Below, one piece after another: positions 43,962-54,274 of a stretch of 64,000 bases of DNA. The stretch comes from Palaemon carinicauda (Eukaryota; Arthropoda; Malacostraca; Decapoda; Palaemonidae). Numbering within the stretch: position 1 is the stretch's first letter; each line of letters begins with the position of its first letter. A program made the position numbers and the translations under genes. The stretch spans positions 36,816,809-36,880,808 of the forward strand of contig NC_090765.1 in the NCBI RefSeq assembly GCF_036898095.1. Direction: 5' to 3'. The notes beneath the pieces are model-generated. The model searched no databases and was not told where the DNA came from. It saw nothing but the letters and a program-made list of their open reading frames with translations.

Positions 43962-46020
43962 CTCTCCGCATCTCCAGACAGCAGTAGGAGCCAGACTCAA
44001 GAGCTTCTGGCAAGCCTGGGAAAAGAGAGGTGCAGACGCCCAGTCTGTCAGTTGGCTGAGGGAGGGTTACAAGATTCCATTCTGCCACAAACCCCCTCTG
44101 ACCACATCTCCCATCAACCTCTCTCCCAACTACAAAGAAGAGGACAAGAGGCTAGCGTTGCACCAGGAGGTGTCGCTACTTGTGCAGAAGAAGGCAGTGG
44201 TTATAGTCCGGGACCATCAATCCCCGGGCTTCTACAACCGTCTCTTTCTGGTGGCCAAGAAGACAGGAGGTTGGAGACCGGTGCTGGACGTCAGCGCGCT
44301 CAATGCGTATGTCACCAAGCAGACGTTCACGATGGAGACGACGAAGTCGGTCCTAGCAGCGGTCAGGCAGGAGGACTGGATGGTCTCGTTGGACTTGAAA
44401 GATGCCTACTTTCACGTTCCTATTCATCCAGACTCCCAACCTTTCCTGAGATTCGTTTTTGGAAAGGTTGTCTACCAATTCCAAGCCCTGTGTTTTGGCC
44501 TAAGCACAGCTCCTATGGTGTTCACGCATCTGATGAGGAATATAGCAAGATTCCTCCACTTATCGGACATCAGAGCCTCCCTCTACTTAGACGACTGGCT
44601 GTTGAGAGCCTCCACGAGTCGTCACTGTCTGGAGAGTCTCAACTGGACTTTGGACTTAATCAGAGAACTGGGTCTGTTAGTCAACATAGAAAAGTCTCAG
44701 CTCATTCCCTCCCAATCCATTGTGTACCTGGGAATGGAGATTCGGAGTCAGGATTTTCGGGCTTTTCCATCGGCCCCAAGGATAAGCCAAGCCCTAGATT
44801 GCATCATGAGCATGCTGAAGAGGAGCAGTTGCTCGGTGAGACAGTGGATGAGTCTCACAGGGACCCTTTCATCACTGGCCCTGTTCGTCGAGCTAGGGAG
44901 ACTCCACCTCCGCCCTCTTCAATTCCATCTTGCAGCTCATTGGGACAAGAGTTTGACTCTCGAAGCAGTCTCTATCCCAGTCACCAAAGAGATGAAGACC
45001 ACTCTCTTGTGGTGGAAGACCAATCTCCTTCTCAGGGAGGGCCTATCGTTGGCTATTCAGACCCCCAATCTTCATCTCTTCTCAGATGCATCGGACTCGG
45101 GCTGGGGTGCGACCTTGAACGGACGGGAATGCTCGGGAACGTGGAACGAGGAACAGGGAATGCTCCACATCAACTGCAAGGAGCTACTAGCAGTTCATTT
45201 AGCCCTGCTGAACTTCAAGTCCCTCCTGCTAGGCAAAGTGGTGGAGGTGAACTCAGACAACACCACAGCCTTGGCTTACATTTCCAAGCAAGGAGGGACC
45301 CATTCGAGGAGCCTATACGAGATCGCAAGGGACCTCCTCATTTGGTCAAGAAGTCAAAACCTCACTTTGGTCACGAGGTTCATTCAGGGCAACATGAACG
45401 TCTCAGCAGATCGCCTAAGCAGAAGGAATCAGGTCATTCCCACGGAATGGACCCTCCACAAGAGTGTGTGCAACAGACTTTGGACCTTGTGGGGTCAACC
45501 TACCATAGATCTGTTTGCCACCTCCATGACCAAGAGACTTCCGCTGTACTGTTCCCCAGTTCCAGACCCTGCAGCAGTTCATGTGGATGCTTTTCTGCTG
45601 AACTGGTCCCATCTCGACCTTTACGCATTCCCACCGTTCAAGATAATAAACAAAGTCCTGCAGAAATTCATCTCGCACGAAGGGACACGGCTGACGCTGG
45701 TTGCTCCCCTTTGGCCTGCAAGAGAATGGTTCACAGAGGTACTTCAATGGCTAGTCGACATCCCCAGGACTCTACCTCTAAGAGTGGACCTTCTACGTCA
45801 ACCTCACGTAGACAGGTTGCATCCAAACCTCCACGCTCTTCGGCTGACTGCCTTCAGACTGTCGAAAGATTCGCTAGAGCTAGAGGCTTTTCGAAGGAGG
45901 CAGCCAGTGCGATTGCCAGAGCAAGAAGGGTTTCCACTCGTAGAGTCTACCAATCTAAGTGGGAAGTCTTCCGGAGCTGGTGTAGAACCAATTCAGTATC
46001 CTCTACCAATACCTCTGTGA
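43795..46020 (+). CDS. Reverse transcriptase/RNase H/methyltransferase-like protein, element C
   Basis: 741 residues, +1 relative to gag. RT: GGWRPVLDVSALN (158-170), motif A Asp200 and Asp203 in SLDLKDAYFHVP, CFGLSTAP (233-240), YLDDW with Asp266-Asp267, VYLGMEI (310-316). RNase H: Asp431, Glu463, Asp488 and Asp539. The C-terminal methyltransferase-like region has IDLFATS (571-577), YAFPPF (610-615) and LVAPLWPAREWF (635-646). All RT and RNase H catalytic residues are in place, so it is predicted active. It acts with gag particles to make the circular DNA intermediate. The ATG at 43,795 is merely the first in frame and conserved sequence starts near residue 63. The last 295 bases overlap the recombinase gene. 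Confidence 0.95.
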   Translation: MLPQSPGLIAPQWLILLLRGSYRPFVVEPPAEEAPVQTLPGASLGKVPRLLKEKTDSPHLQTAVGARLKSFWQAWEKRGADAQSVSWLREGYKIPFCHKPPLTTSPINLSPNYKEEDKRLALHQEVSLLVQKKAVVIVRDHQSPGFYNRLFLVAKKTGGWRPVLDVSALNAYVTKQTFTMETTKSVLAAVRQEDWMVSLDLKDAYFHVPIHPDSQPFLRFVFGKVVYQFQALCFGLSTAPMVFTHLMRNIARFLHLSDIRASLYLDDWLLRASTSRHCLESLNWTLDLIRELGLLVNIEKSQLIPSQSIVYLGMEIRSQDFRAFPSAPRISQALDCIMSMLKRSSCSVRQWMSLTGTLSSLALFVELGRLHLRPLQFHLAAHWDKSLTLEAVSIPVTKEMKTTLLWWKTNLLLREGLSLAIQTPNLHLFSDASDSGWGATLNGRECSGTWNEEQGMLHINCKELLAVHLALLNFKSLLLGKVVEVNSDNTTALAYISKQGGTHSRSLYEIARDLLIWSRSQNLTLVTRFIQGNMNVSADRLSRRNQVIPTEWTLHKSVCNRLWTLWGQPTIDLFATSMTKRLPLYCSPVPDPAAVHVDAFLLNWSHLDLYAFPPFKIINKVLQKFISHEGTRLTLVAPLWPAREWFTEVLQWLVDIPRTLPLRVDLLRQPHVDRLHPNLHALRLTAFRLSKDSLELEAFRRRQPVRLPEQEGFPLVESTNLSGKSSGAGVEPIQYPLPIPL

Positions 46021-46919
46021 CCCAAATAGCTGACTTCCTATTACATCTTAGGAATGAGAGATCCCTTTCAGCCCCTACGATTAAAGGGTACAGGAGTATG
46101 TTGGCTTCAGTTCTCCGCCACAGAGGTTTGGACCTTTCTTCCAACAAGGACCTTCAAGACATCCTTAAGTCTTTTGAGACTTCTAAAGAGCGTCGTCTAT
46201 CCACTCCAGGCTGGAACCTAGACGTAGTCTTAAGGTTCCTTATGTCACCTAGGTTCGAACCTCTCCAGTCAGCTTCCTTCAAGGACCTTAGCCTCAAGAC
46301 TCTTTTTCTCGTCTGCCTTGCAACAGCTAAGAGAGTCAGTGAGGTTCATGCCTTCAGCAAGAACATTGGTTTCACGACCAAATCTGCAACATGTTCTTTT
46401 CAGCTCGGATTCCTAGCAAAGAACGAACTTCCTTCACGTCCTTGGCCTAGATCGTTTGAAATACCTAGCCTCTCCAACATGGTAGGTAACGAACTAGAGA
46501 GAGTTCTTTGCCCTGTCAGAGCTCTCAAGTATTATCTTAATAGGTCTAAACCTATTCGAGGACAATCAGAAGCCTTATGGTGTGCCATCAAGAAACCTTC
46601 GAGGCCCATGTCCAAGAACGGGGTTTCGTATTATATAAGGCTTCTGATTAGAGAAGCCCATTCTCACTTAAAGGAGGAAGACCTTGCATTGCTGAAGGTA
46701 AGGACCCACGAAGTAAGAGCCGTAGCTACTTCGATGGCCTTTAATAAAAACCGTTCTCTGCAGAGCATAATGGATGCAACCTATTGGAGGAGCAAGTCAG
46801 TGTTTGCATCATTTTATCTTAAAGATGTCCAGTCTCTTTACGAGAACTGCTACACCCTGGGACCATTCGTAGCAGCGAGTGCAGTAGTAGGTGAGGGCTC
46901 AGCCACTACATTCCCTTAA
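45726..46919 (+). CDS. DIRS tyrosine recombinase, element C
   Basis: 397 residues, start chosen by exact agreement with B (MVHRG, same length), although the same frame stays open for 1.7 kb upstream through the RT gene. Core-binding part about residues 40-150. Catalytic residues Arg203 (TAKRVSEVH), His328 and Arg331 (HEVR), Trp354 and Tyr364 (codon 46,815-46,817) are all present. It is predicted to join the circular element DNA to a short T-rich genomic site. Lies in the same register as gag and overlaps the RT end. It is the best candidate in this window for the recombinase mobilising defective copies. Confidence 0.95.
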   Translation: MVHRGTSMASRHPQDSTSKSGPSTSTSRRQVASKPPRSSADCLQTVERFARARGFSKEAASAIARARRVSTRRVYQSKWEVFRSWCRTNSVSSTNTSVTQIADFLLHLRNERSLSAPTIKGYRSMLASVLRHRGLDLSSNKDLQDILKSFETSKERRLSTPGWNLDVVLRFLMSPRFEPLQSASFKDLSLKTLFLVCLATAKRVSEVHAFSKNIGFTTKSATCSFQLGFLAKNELPSRPWPRSFEIPSLSNMVGNELERVLCPVRALKYYLNRSKPIRGQSEALWCAIKKPSRPMSKNGVSYYIRLLIREAHSHLKEEDLALLKVRTHEVRAVATSMAFNKNRSLQSIMDATYWRSKSVFASFYLKDVQSLYENCYTLGPFVAASAVVGEGSATTFP

Positions 46920-46980
46920 TCCCATAACCTTTTTTTAACCTTTCTCTTGAATGCTTTTATTGTTGTTTTTATGGTTGTTA

Positions 46981-47002
46981 CGGTAGGCTAAGAAGCCTTC
47001 CG
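46981..47002 (+). promoter_or_regulatory. 3'-UTR stem-loop of element C
   Basis: CGGTAGGCT (46,981-46,989), loop AAGA, AGCCTTCCG (46,994-47,002), with a single T-T mismatch. It starts 62 bases after the recombinase stop, as in B. Confidence 0.62.
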
Positions 47003-47316
47003 CATCCTTTTGATTTGGCGGGTGGTCAATTCTTTCTTGAGAAGCGCCTGGGTTAGAGGTTGTGTAGAGGTCCTTTAGTAGGGGTTGCAGCCCTATATAC
47101 TTTAGCACCTTTGAGTTGATTCAGCCTCCAAGAGGAACGCTGCGCTCAGTAAGGAAGACGAACTTAAAAAAGAGGCAGAGTAACGGTTCAATTCGACTTC
47201 CTTACCAGGTACTTATTATTTCATTGTTATTTGAGATAACTGTTATATGAAATATGGGATACTTAGCTATCCTTTAATCTTGTACACTGGTTTTCACCCA
47301 CCCCCCTGGGTGTGAA

Positions 47317-47409
47317 TCAGCTACATGATTATCGGGTAAGTTTAATATTGAAAAATGTTATTTTTATTAGTAAAATAAATTTTTGAGTATACTTACCCGA
47401 TAATCATGA
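47317..47409 (+). repeat. ICR of element C
   Basis: Inverted left end (atgattatcgggtaagttta, atattgaaaaat) fused to the inverted right end (gttatttttattagtaaaat, aaatttttgagtatacttac, ccgataatcat). Confidence 0.95.
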
Positions 47410-47452
47410 TTTAATTGACCCTCCCTTCCTCCCCATAGAGAACCAGTGGACC

Positions 47453-47651
47453 GAGGAAAAATTGAGGAGGTGTCAACAAGAAGTACTATAGTACCTGGCC
47501 ACAGGTGGCGCTGGTAAGTACACCCCCTTCTAGTATTGTGATAGCTGGCGTATCCCTCCATAGAATTCTGTCGGGCAACGGAGTTGACAGCTACATGATT
47601 ATCGGGTAAGTATATTCAAAAATTTATTTTACTTATAAAAATAACATTTTT
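47453..47651 (+). repeat. Right ITR of element C
   Basis: Inverted copy of the left ITR, with a longer outer end running gtatattcaaaaatttattt then tacttataaaaataac. Confidence 0.95.
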
Positions 47652-48640
47652 TAATAATTTTTAAAAATTAAAAAATTGGCCTAGGTTAAATATTTCAATT
47701 TGGAAGACTAAACACTATTGGGGGGCACATATTAATTCTAAAAAAAATTAATTTGCACAAAAAAAAATATCTCAATACTGACTCTATGTTTGACTTTGGC
47801 AATCACCCATATTTAATTATTTTAAACCATCAATAATTTTATAAGAGTTAATATATAGTATTAATATTGGTTTTAGGTTAAAATGAGAGTGATTGACAGA
47901 GTCATTTAAAAAAAAAAAGAAATTTATTGCTTCTTATACCTCCGTGTTCTCGACCTGGACAAACCTGTCCGAGTCGAGAACACGGACCTTGCTTTTTAAA
48001 AAAAATATTAAAAATTAAAAAATTGGCCTAGGTTAAATATTTCAATTTGGAAGACTAAACACTATTGGGGGGCACATATTAATTCTAAAAAAAATTAATT
48101 TGCACAAAAAAAAATAGCTCAAAACTGACTTTATGTTCGACTTTGGCAATCACCCATATTTAATTATTTTAAACCATCAATAATTTTATAAGAGTTAATA
48201 TATAGTATTAATATTGGTGTTAGGTTAAAATGAGAGTGATTGACAGAGTCATTTGAAAAAAAAAAAATTATTGCTTCTTATACCTCCGTGTTCTCCACTC
48301 GGACAGCACGTGCACATTGTTCGAGTCGAGACCACGCACATAATTTTTTTAAAAATTCGTAAAAAATATAAACAATTGGCCTAGGTTAAATATTTCAATT
48401 TGGAAAAGTAAACACTAATGGGGGCACATATTAATGCTAAAAATAATTCACTTCCATCAATAAAACACTTCGAAAAATCACTCGATATTTAGCCGTGGCA
48501 AACACCCATTTCCAGCCTTTTCCATGGCTTTATCTCACATATGGTACACTATAGTTGTAAGAACTATGCAATCATTCACTTTTTAAGTGGTTTTTCCTGT
48601 ACACTTAATTTGCATGAACCGTCAAAAATTGTCCGAGTCG
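47652..48640 (+). repeat. ~350-bp tandem repeat in transposon P
   Basis: ggcctaggttaaatatttca recurs at 47,678, 48,025 and 48,378, giving periods of 347 and 353. The first two units are nearly identical and the third diverges after about 100 bases. Each unit ends with an inverted pair of the motif tgtccgagtcgagaacac. The unit interrupted by element C (40,700-40,882) belongs to the same array. No coding content. Confidence 0.9.
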
Positions 48641-48987
48641 AGAACACACCATAAAATTATTTAGCGGGCACCCCAAACCACTCCATTGTTGTTTAGGCAC
48701 TCCATATTATCACTGATTTTATGCCAATATGGCTATATTACATAACAAAACTTATCACAACTTGATCACGCCTTATTCGTGGTCATGGCACAATATATCC
48801 TGATGCCGAAAATTAAGATCGCGACCCCTTAAAATTGAAATTCTTACCTTGTTTACAAGCGGAGCGTTGGCGGGCAGGTTTGCAAATGGCGTCTAGTTAG
48901 GACCGCCCTCCCTCATACGTCATAGCTCTGACGTCATCCTAGGCTCGATCGTTCATTGGTTAATAAGACTGTCCGAGTCGAGACCGT
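48641..48987 (+). other. Right subterminal region of transposon P
   Basis: Non-coding; contains one more tgtccgagtcgaga motif at 48,971-48,984 next to the terminal repeat. Confidence 0.6.
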
Positions 48988-49012
48988 GTCCGGGTCGTGA
49001 ACACATCACCCT
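48988..49012 (-). repeat. Right terminal inverted repeat of transposon P
   Basis: tgtccgggtcgtgaacacat then caccc, followed by the TA duplication at 49,013-49,014. Confidence 0.92.
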
Positions 49013-50399
49013 ATCTAACGTTCACCGGGAGTTTTTCTTTTCGGAAGAAGGCTACGTGTCAGCACCTGAATCGTGTAAGACACGTAGTTCTTCGGGGGAA
49101 AAGGTGCTCAGTTTGCTTCTTTTCACACTTCTCCTTCCCCAGTTTGGAGAAAGGTCTATTACTTTCTTTTGAGGTCTTGCGACTACTGTTGACGGTATCT
49201 CACAGCATTGGATACGTTCAGTTCTCGCACAAGGCGCGCTTGAAATGTCATAGGGACTCTCCCAGGTCGCTCACAGGACTGCGGTTGATGCTCTCTCCCG
49301 GCCTTCGCCCACGCTTGAGTTGGCGCACTCGCTACCCCGCGAGTGTAGCTTTGGTCTGAGCTAAAAGAGGTCTATTTCATCTGTGTTTAGCGTTTACGAT
49401 TCTTGGGGGGAGAAAATTTTCTCCTAAAGAGTCTAAGGACTACCATAGATCAAAGAAATGGTTTTCCGATTAGTGTCAGAAGGCATAGTTCTCCTATGCT
49501 TAGTAACGCTTCCTTGCAGAGATATGCTCGTGTTACGAGAAGAGTTAGAGCGGGTGCTTGTAGCAGTCTGGTCTCTCTCTTACAGCAGACGTCGTGCAGA
49601 CACAGACGCAAGTTCTGGTCTCTACCTCACGCAGTCCCAGACGCAGACACCAGTCTGGTCGTATGTTGGACGCTAACAGTCAAAGTTGATCCTTTCAACA
49701 AGTTGTCCCATTTTCGCGGTCTGCGGGACGCGTGACTATCACTCATGCGTACGCATCCTACAGATGGACTACTCTCGGCTATCGGTTCAGTGTTTCCGTC
49801 AATGACCGGACGCGGTGCTGTCGCCTCCACGCTGCACGCTGTAGATTTACAACAAGCCGGGCACATACACAGCGCTGTACCCACATGACAAGGTGAACGC
49901 ATACAGCACACTGACACCTTACGGAAATGCAACCACATGCGACATTATGGTCGCATGCTAGACGCATACAGTCAAGTCTTGTTCTCACAGCAGTTTAACC
50001 AGATTATTGTCTCTCCTTCGCGTCTCTCTGGGCTCGCAGCTAACTCACCCTCTTGTCAAGCTTTGGCTTTAAGTTTGTTGAACACTTGCTGATTACACAC
50101 GAATCAGGTCTTAACCTCACAGCATGAGGTTCACATGGTTGACGCTTCTTTTCAACGCCTAGCTTTAATATCGGTTTCTTGCGACCGATATGGACGAGTT
50201 TTGGGAGGCGGTTCTAGATCCCGATTCTCTCTCACGACATGTTGAGTGTGGGTAGCATACTGGAACCGTTCTGGACTCATGCTGGGACCATGCTGGGTGC
50301 ATGCTGGAAGCATGTCTTTAGTCCTTTTCCCCATGTCAGGATCACGAATGTTTTATGTTAAACCATCAAGCTTTAGGTCTAGCTGCCTCCAGTATTTCG
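49013..50399 (+). other. Element Y interior after transposon P
   Basis: Resumes colinearity with X 16,887-18,389 (ctaacgttcaccggg versus ctgacgttcgccggag). Short imperfect repeats rich in cagacgc and ctcacgc occur. No RT or RNase H motif in any frame. Confidence 0.6.
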
Positions 50400-51385
50400 G
50401 AAAACCCCTAAGATCTAGAGGGTTGTTCGAAGGAGACAGCTGGGGCTTTCGCTTGTACAAAGGACTTTTGCCTCAAGATTTTCCAACCCAATTAGAGTGC
50501 TTTATGGAGTGGTGTAGAGCTAGAGCCAGCTCTTCATTAGGTAACTCTTAACACAAGTGGCCTATTTTTTCTTAGACCTTCGAAGAAAACACATTTTCTT
50601 CCCTCCTCGACTATCAAAGGGTACAGGAGTATGTGGGCATCTGTCTTCAGATGCAGAAGATTGGATCTATCAAATAGAGACTTTATAGATCATCTCAGAT
50701 CATTTGAGAGGACTTGGAGGCATCAGCAAGATGCTCCAGCCTGAAATTCAGGGTTCGTTTCTGGAGCTTCGCGGTAGTTACAGGTCCAACCCTTTACACT
50801 TTGTTTCTTTTTAAGGCCTAACTTTGGAGACTTTCTGAGTAAGTCTACCATAGTTCAGAGTCAGTGAAGTTCACTCTTTTAGCAAGAACATGGACTTCAC
50901 ATTGGTTAAGCCATAGGTACCTTGCAACCTGGATTCTTGGTTATTAATAAACATCTTTCTCATCCATAGCCTAAATTTTTCGGGATCACTATTCTCTTGA
51001 ATTTGGTTTGTGATGGGCTGAGAAGAGTTTTTTTGTCCGATTAAAACTATGAAGTTTTATTGGTCAAGAAGCCTGTGCTATCCATGTCTAAACATTCTGT
51101 CATCTCGTATAGACTTTGATTACAAAGGTTCTTCCACACGGTTGGGTGACAGATCATAAGACGTTGAAAGAGTAAAGACTCACGAAGTTAGAGCTGTAGA
51201 AACTTCTGTAATTTTTAAACTAAACTGTTCTCTGCAAGCATCGCGTATACAGTCTTGTGAAGGGGTAATCCTGTATTCGTCTTGCTTTACTTTTACCGTG
51301 TCCAGTCTCTATGAAGACGTCTACGTTTTGGGATCACTTGCAACGAGTGCAGTAGTAGGTGAAACATTCTCCACTACATTTCCCT
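50400..51385 (+). pseudogene. Decayed tyrosine recombinase of element Y
   Basis: gagggttgttcgaaggagac, then actatcaaagggtacaggag, then agagtcagtgaagttcactc, then actcacgaagttagagctgt and gagtgcagtagtaggtgaaa follow the order of the recombinase in B and C. It is closed by multiple stops and indels. Aligned colinearly with X 18,390-19,425. Confidence 0.82.
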
Positions 51386-51446
51386 AAATTCCTAATACCC
51401 CTGTTCTTCTCTTGGAACTGTTATATATATTTTTATGATTGTACGT

Positions 51447-51467
51447 GAAGATTGGTCGGCAATCTTC
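51447..51467 (+). promoter_or_regulatory. 3'-UTR stem-loop of element Y
   Basis: GAAGATTG (51,447-51,454), loop GTCGG, CAATCTTC (51,460-51,467), eight perfect pairs. The loop differs from X by one base while the stem is unchanged. Confidence 0.6.
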
Positions 51468-51756
51468 AGCCATCTTTGACCTAGTCAGGTGGTCATTGTG
51501 TTCCTAGAGAGCGCCCGGTACAAGGGTATTAGTTAAGGTCCTGTCATGTTATAGGTGGTTGTACCGTTTGACAGCTCCTAGAGATCATCAGGCCCGAGTG
51601 GATCACTGGATCTCCTAAGGATAGCAGACAAAATGAGGCAGAGCATTGCTGTCGGCTTCCTTATCAGGTTAGAACCACTTAAGTTGTTTATGTAACTCTT
51701 AAGTGAATTTCCAATTATGCAGCTGTCTCTGACCCACCACCAATGGGTATCAATCA

Positions 51757-51853
51757 GCTATTATATAACCAGCGGGTAAGTTTTATATTTATAAATGATA
51801 TTTTCATAATAAAATAAATTTTTGAATATACTTACCCGCTGGTTATATAAGAT
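51757..51853 (+). repeat. ICR of element Y
   Basis: ttatataaccagcgggtaag then ttttatatttataaatgata joined to ttttcataataaaataaatt then tttgaatatacttacccgct, ggttatataa. Confidence 0.9.
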
Positions 51854-51892
51854 TTAGACCCACCCTCCTCCCCTCTAGAGACCATGGGACAT

Positions 51893-52082
51893 AGAAAATC
51901 TGAATTGGTTGAGCATAGTTCTACCTGGGGTACCGCGAGGGTGCTGGGGTACACCTGGCTTATATGCGCTAAGCTGCGCAAGAGATTTTTAATTTTCTGC
52001 CGAGGCATCGGGGACTTAGGCTATTATATAACCAGTGGGTAAGTATATTCAAAAATTTATTTTATTATGAAAATATCATTTT
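51893..52082 (+). repeat. Right ITR of element Y
   Basis: Inverted copy of the left ITR; outer end gtatattcaaaaatttattt then tattatgaaaatatcatttt. Confidence 0.88.
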
Positions 52083-54100
52083 GCAATCTAGGGCATCTTC
52101 TATGATGCTACTTATTTTATTTGATACCTAGCATTGAGTTCATGTGTACATTTCACATGTTATATTGCACCGTATTATATAATTAATTTCTTTCATTTTA
52201 GATACTATAGATTTATGTTTTTTGTGGTGTTATACAGCCCTCTTGATTTACTTTTCCATCCTTCCACCTCTTAGACATTTTAGTGACATTTTCCTCTAAT
52301 ATCACTTAATTTTAAATAGGCTTCATATACAGCATTGTGACAACTCTGGTCTTATTTTCCTTTGTATCTATCTTCAATGTGGGTATAAACAATAAAGTAC
52401 TCAATGTTGGTCATTGATGAAAATCAGCATTTATTGAAGATTATTTCACTATATGATACATGACGTAATGTACAGTATATTACCTCTACACTTTAAAATG
52501 ACCTTAAACTTTTCATGATTTAGTGTATTATGAATATAGTACAGTATGCCCTTTTCTTTTTATCTTACTGTTTTTCCACTTTTCTGATACCTACCTTTCC
52601 TGGATCATGGTTTCTTACATTTTGATAAGCTCAGTGACTGGTTCTTTAATTCTATATCAGATTTCACATTCTTGATTGGATTACTGCCATTTAAGCATCT
52701 AGTTCATATTAATTCTCCTCATCCAGCATACTTTAACAATAATTACATCTACAGATCCAGTACTGCTTTTTGTCCAGCATTAGTATCAGCCTTATACCTT
52801 GTGTATATTTTGGTCTTTTTACACTTTTTCCATCATTCTACATCTACTTTTACTTTCTTCCCTTTGCTCTGTTGAGATTTGGTTCCCTTCTTTTTAATCT
52901 TTGGCATCATCTCATTTTTCAGGAGTTTACTAGTAGTTTAGCAACCTCTTTCTGCTACACCCATGATGTTTCTATTTTTGTTTTTACTTTTGATACTGCC
53001 TGTACAATACTTTGAAGTCCTGTATGTTCCAAGATAACATATCTACTTCTTCTATGGCTTATAGTTCTACTCCAAAAAGATGCTGCCCCTCATCCTTATC
53101 CTTGTAGTGATTGATTTGCTCTTGATTATTTTGGAAGCCAAAAATCGCATTTTCCATTCAAATTTTCTAGAACGGACCATCTTTTGTGATGCCATCTGTT
53201 TCATCAAATGGATTATATAGAATTAAGTTTAGCTGTACTTCTTTTATCTAAATCAATGTGGCCATATTCCTAACTGTATTTCACTTCAATTCGATAGGAT
53301 TGCCTACACATAGATGGGATACATGCTTTTGCCTTGGCATCCTGTTTGCAAGAAAAGTGGTTATACTTGTAGAATGGGGATGGACCAACACAGAAACATA
53401 GAAGACGAATGAAATAATGATGAGATGAATGCTTGCCAGAAGCACTTTGAGAGATGATGGCCGGGAGGGTATCCGGAGCTTGGCTATCGCACTTCACTAC
53501 TGCTTAACCCGAACCTCCTGTGGTCGCAGTGAAATTGTTTTTATAGGGGCTCCTCAGTGGAGAGAGTCCAGAGAGGGAGTTAAAACTGTACTGTATAGCC
53601 AAGTACTACACTATAATATTCTTTTCTTCCTGTATAATTTTACCAATATTAATATACAGTCCTTTCTGTTCCCTGCTCCCAAGGCTGGTCTACAATCCTC
53701 TCCTATCCATTCGGTTTTTTTCACTTTTTAGATGTGTCTGCGACCTCTTTATGATTCTTCTGTTCATTTTATGTCATTTACTTTTACTATGGCTGCTCTG
53801 TAGCACTTTCTTTTTCCATTCCCATGTATCTTCCTCCATTACTGTGATAAATAATAAATGAAATGATGCCTATTGTTGATGAAAGCTAACCTGTATTTCA
53901 GATAACAGTTTAAAGTACTGTACCTGACACTCTCTAGATCTTTTATGATCATTGAATTTTGTACTAGTGTATCCTTCCCTTTTTATTTTGTATTATTGAT
54001 GTCATACTGTTCCTTTATCCTGCTTTCATACATTCTTTTAAGCTCAGTGAAAGATTTTCTAGTTACATTCTCTATTGTACCCTTGTCCATGTCAATATTC
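52083..54100. other. AT-rich interval between Y and D without a gene
   Basis: Only short T-rich frames. A GC-richer patch near 53,430-53,590 shows no recognisable domain or RNA gene. Confidence 0.5.
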
Positions 54101-54274
54101 ATTTTTCAATATTTAACTTAGCCGGTGATTATATAGCTGCAACTCTGTTGCTCGACAGACAACTCTACGGAAAAACTCGCCAGCGATCGCTACACAGGTT
54201 GCGGGTGTGCCCAACAGCGCCATCTGTCGACCAGATACCCAGCTCTCAATGTAAACAAAGACTCAATTTTCTCT
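54101..54274 (+). repeat. Left ITR of element D
   Basis: Starts atttttcaatatttaactta and runs to gactcaattttctc; inverted copy of the right ITR (cacaggttgc versus cactggttgc is the one difference seen). Confidence 0.95.

Larger units (their letters stand above)
40883..47651 (+). mobile_element. DIRS-like element C, structurally intact
   Basis: About 6.8 kb. ITRs at 40,883-41,055 and 47,453-47,651 differ at one base in about 140 compared by eye. The ICR is at 47,317-47,409. gag, RT/RNase H and recombinase frames are all open with their catalytic residues. The ends share cattttt (40,882-40,888 and 47,645-47,651). It is nested in transposon P, which is nested in Y, so it is the last insertion of that stack. 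Of the DIRS copies in this window it is the only one that could plausibly be autonomous. Confidence 0.96.
39207..49012 (+). mobile_element. pogo/Tigger-like DNA transposon P, rearranged, interrupted by DIRS element C
   Basis: Terminal inverted repeats of 25 bp (39,207-39,231 and 48,988-49,012; one mismatch) are flanked by TA on both sides (39,205-39,206 and 49,013-49,014). Element X has a single TA at the same place (near 16,885-16,890), which confirms the TA duplication typical of the Tc1/mariner/pogo superfamily. Without C the element is about 3.0 kb. It holds a DDE transposase split into oppositely oriented pieces and an array of repeats of about 350 bp in its right half. Confidence 0.87.
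35693..52082 (+). mobile_element. DIRS-like element Y, decayed, RT-less, interrupted by transposon P
   Basis: Left ITR 35,693-35,858, right ITR 51,893-52,082, ICR 51,757-51,853. Removing transposon P leaves about 6.6 kb, colinear with X throughout: leader, gag remnant, ctacaaccct repeat, unassigned middle, recombinase remnant, 3' UTR. No RT or RNase H motif is seen. Y lacks element A, so 36,594-36,596 is a paralogous empty site for A. X in turn lacks P. Confidence 0.87.

Noticed and set aside
52672..53015. Hydrophobic short ORFs as membrane peptides
   Set aside because: Phe/Leu/Ser richness follows from the T-rich DNA; no supporting signal.
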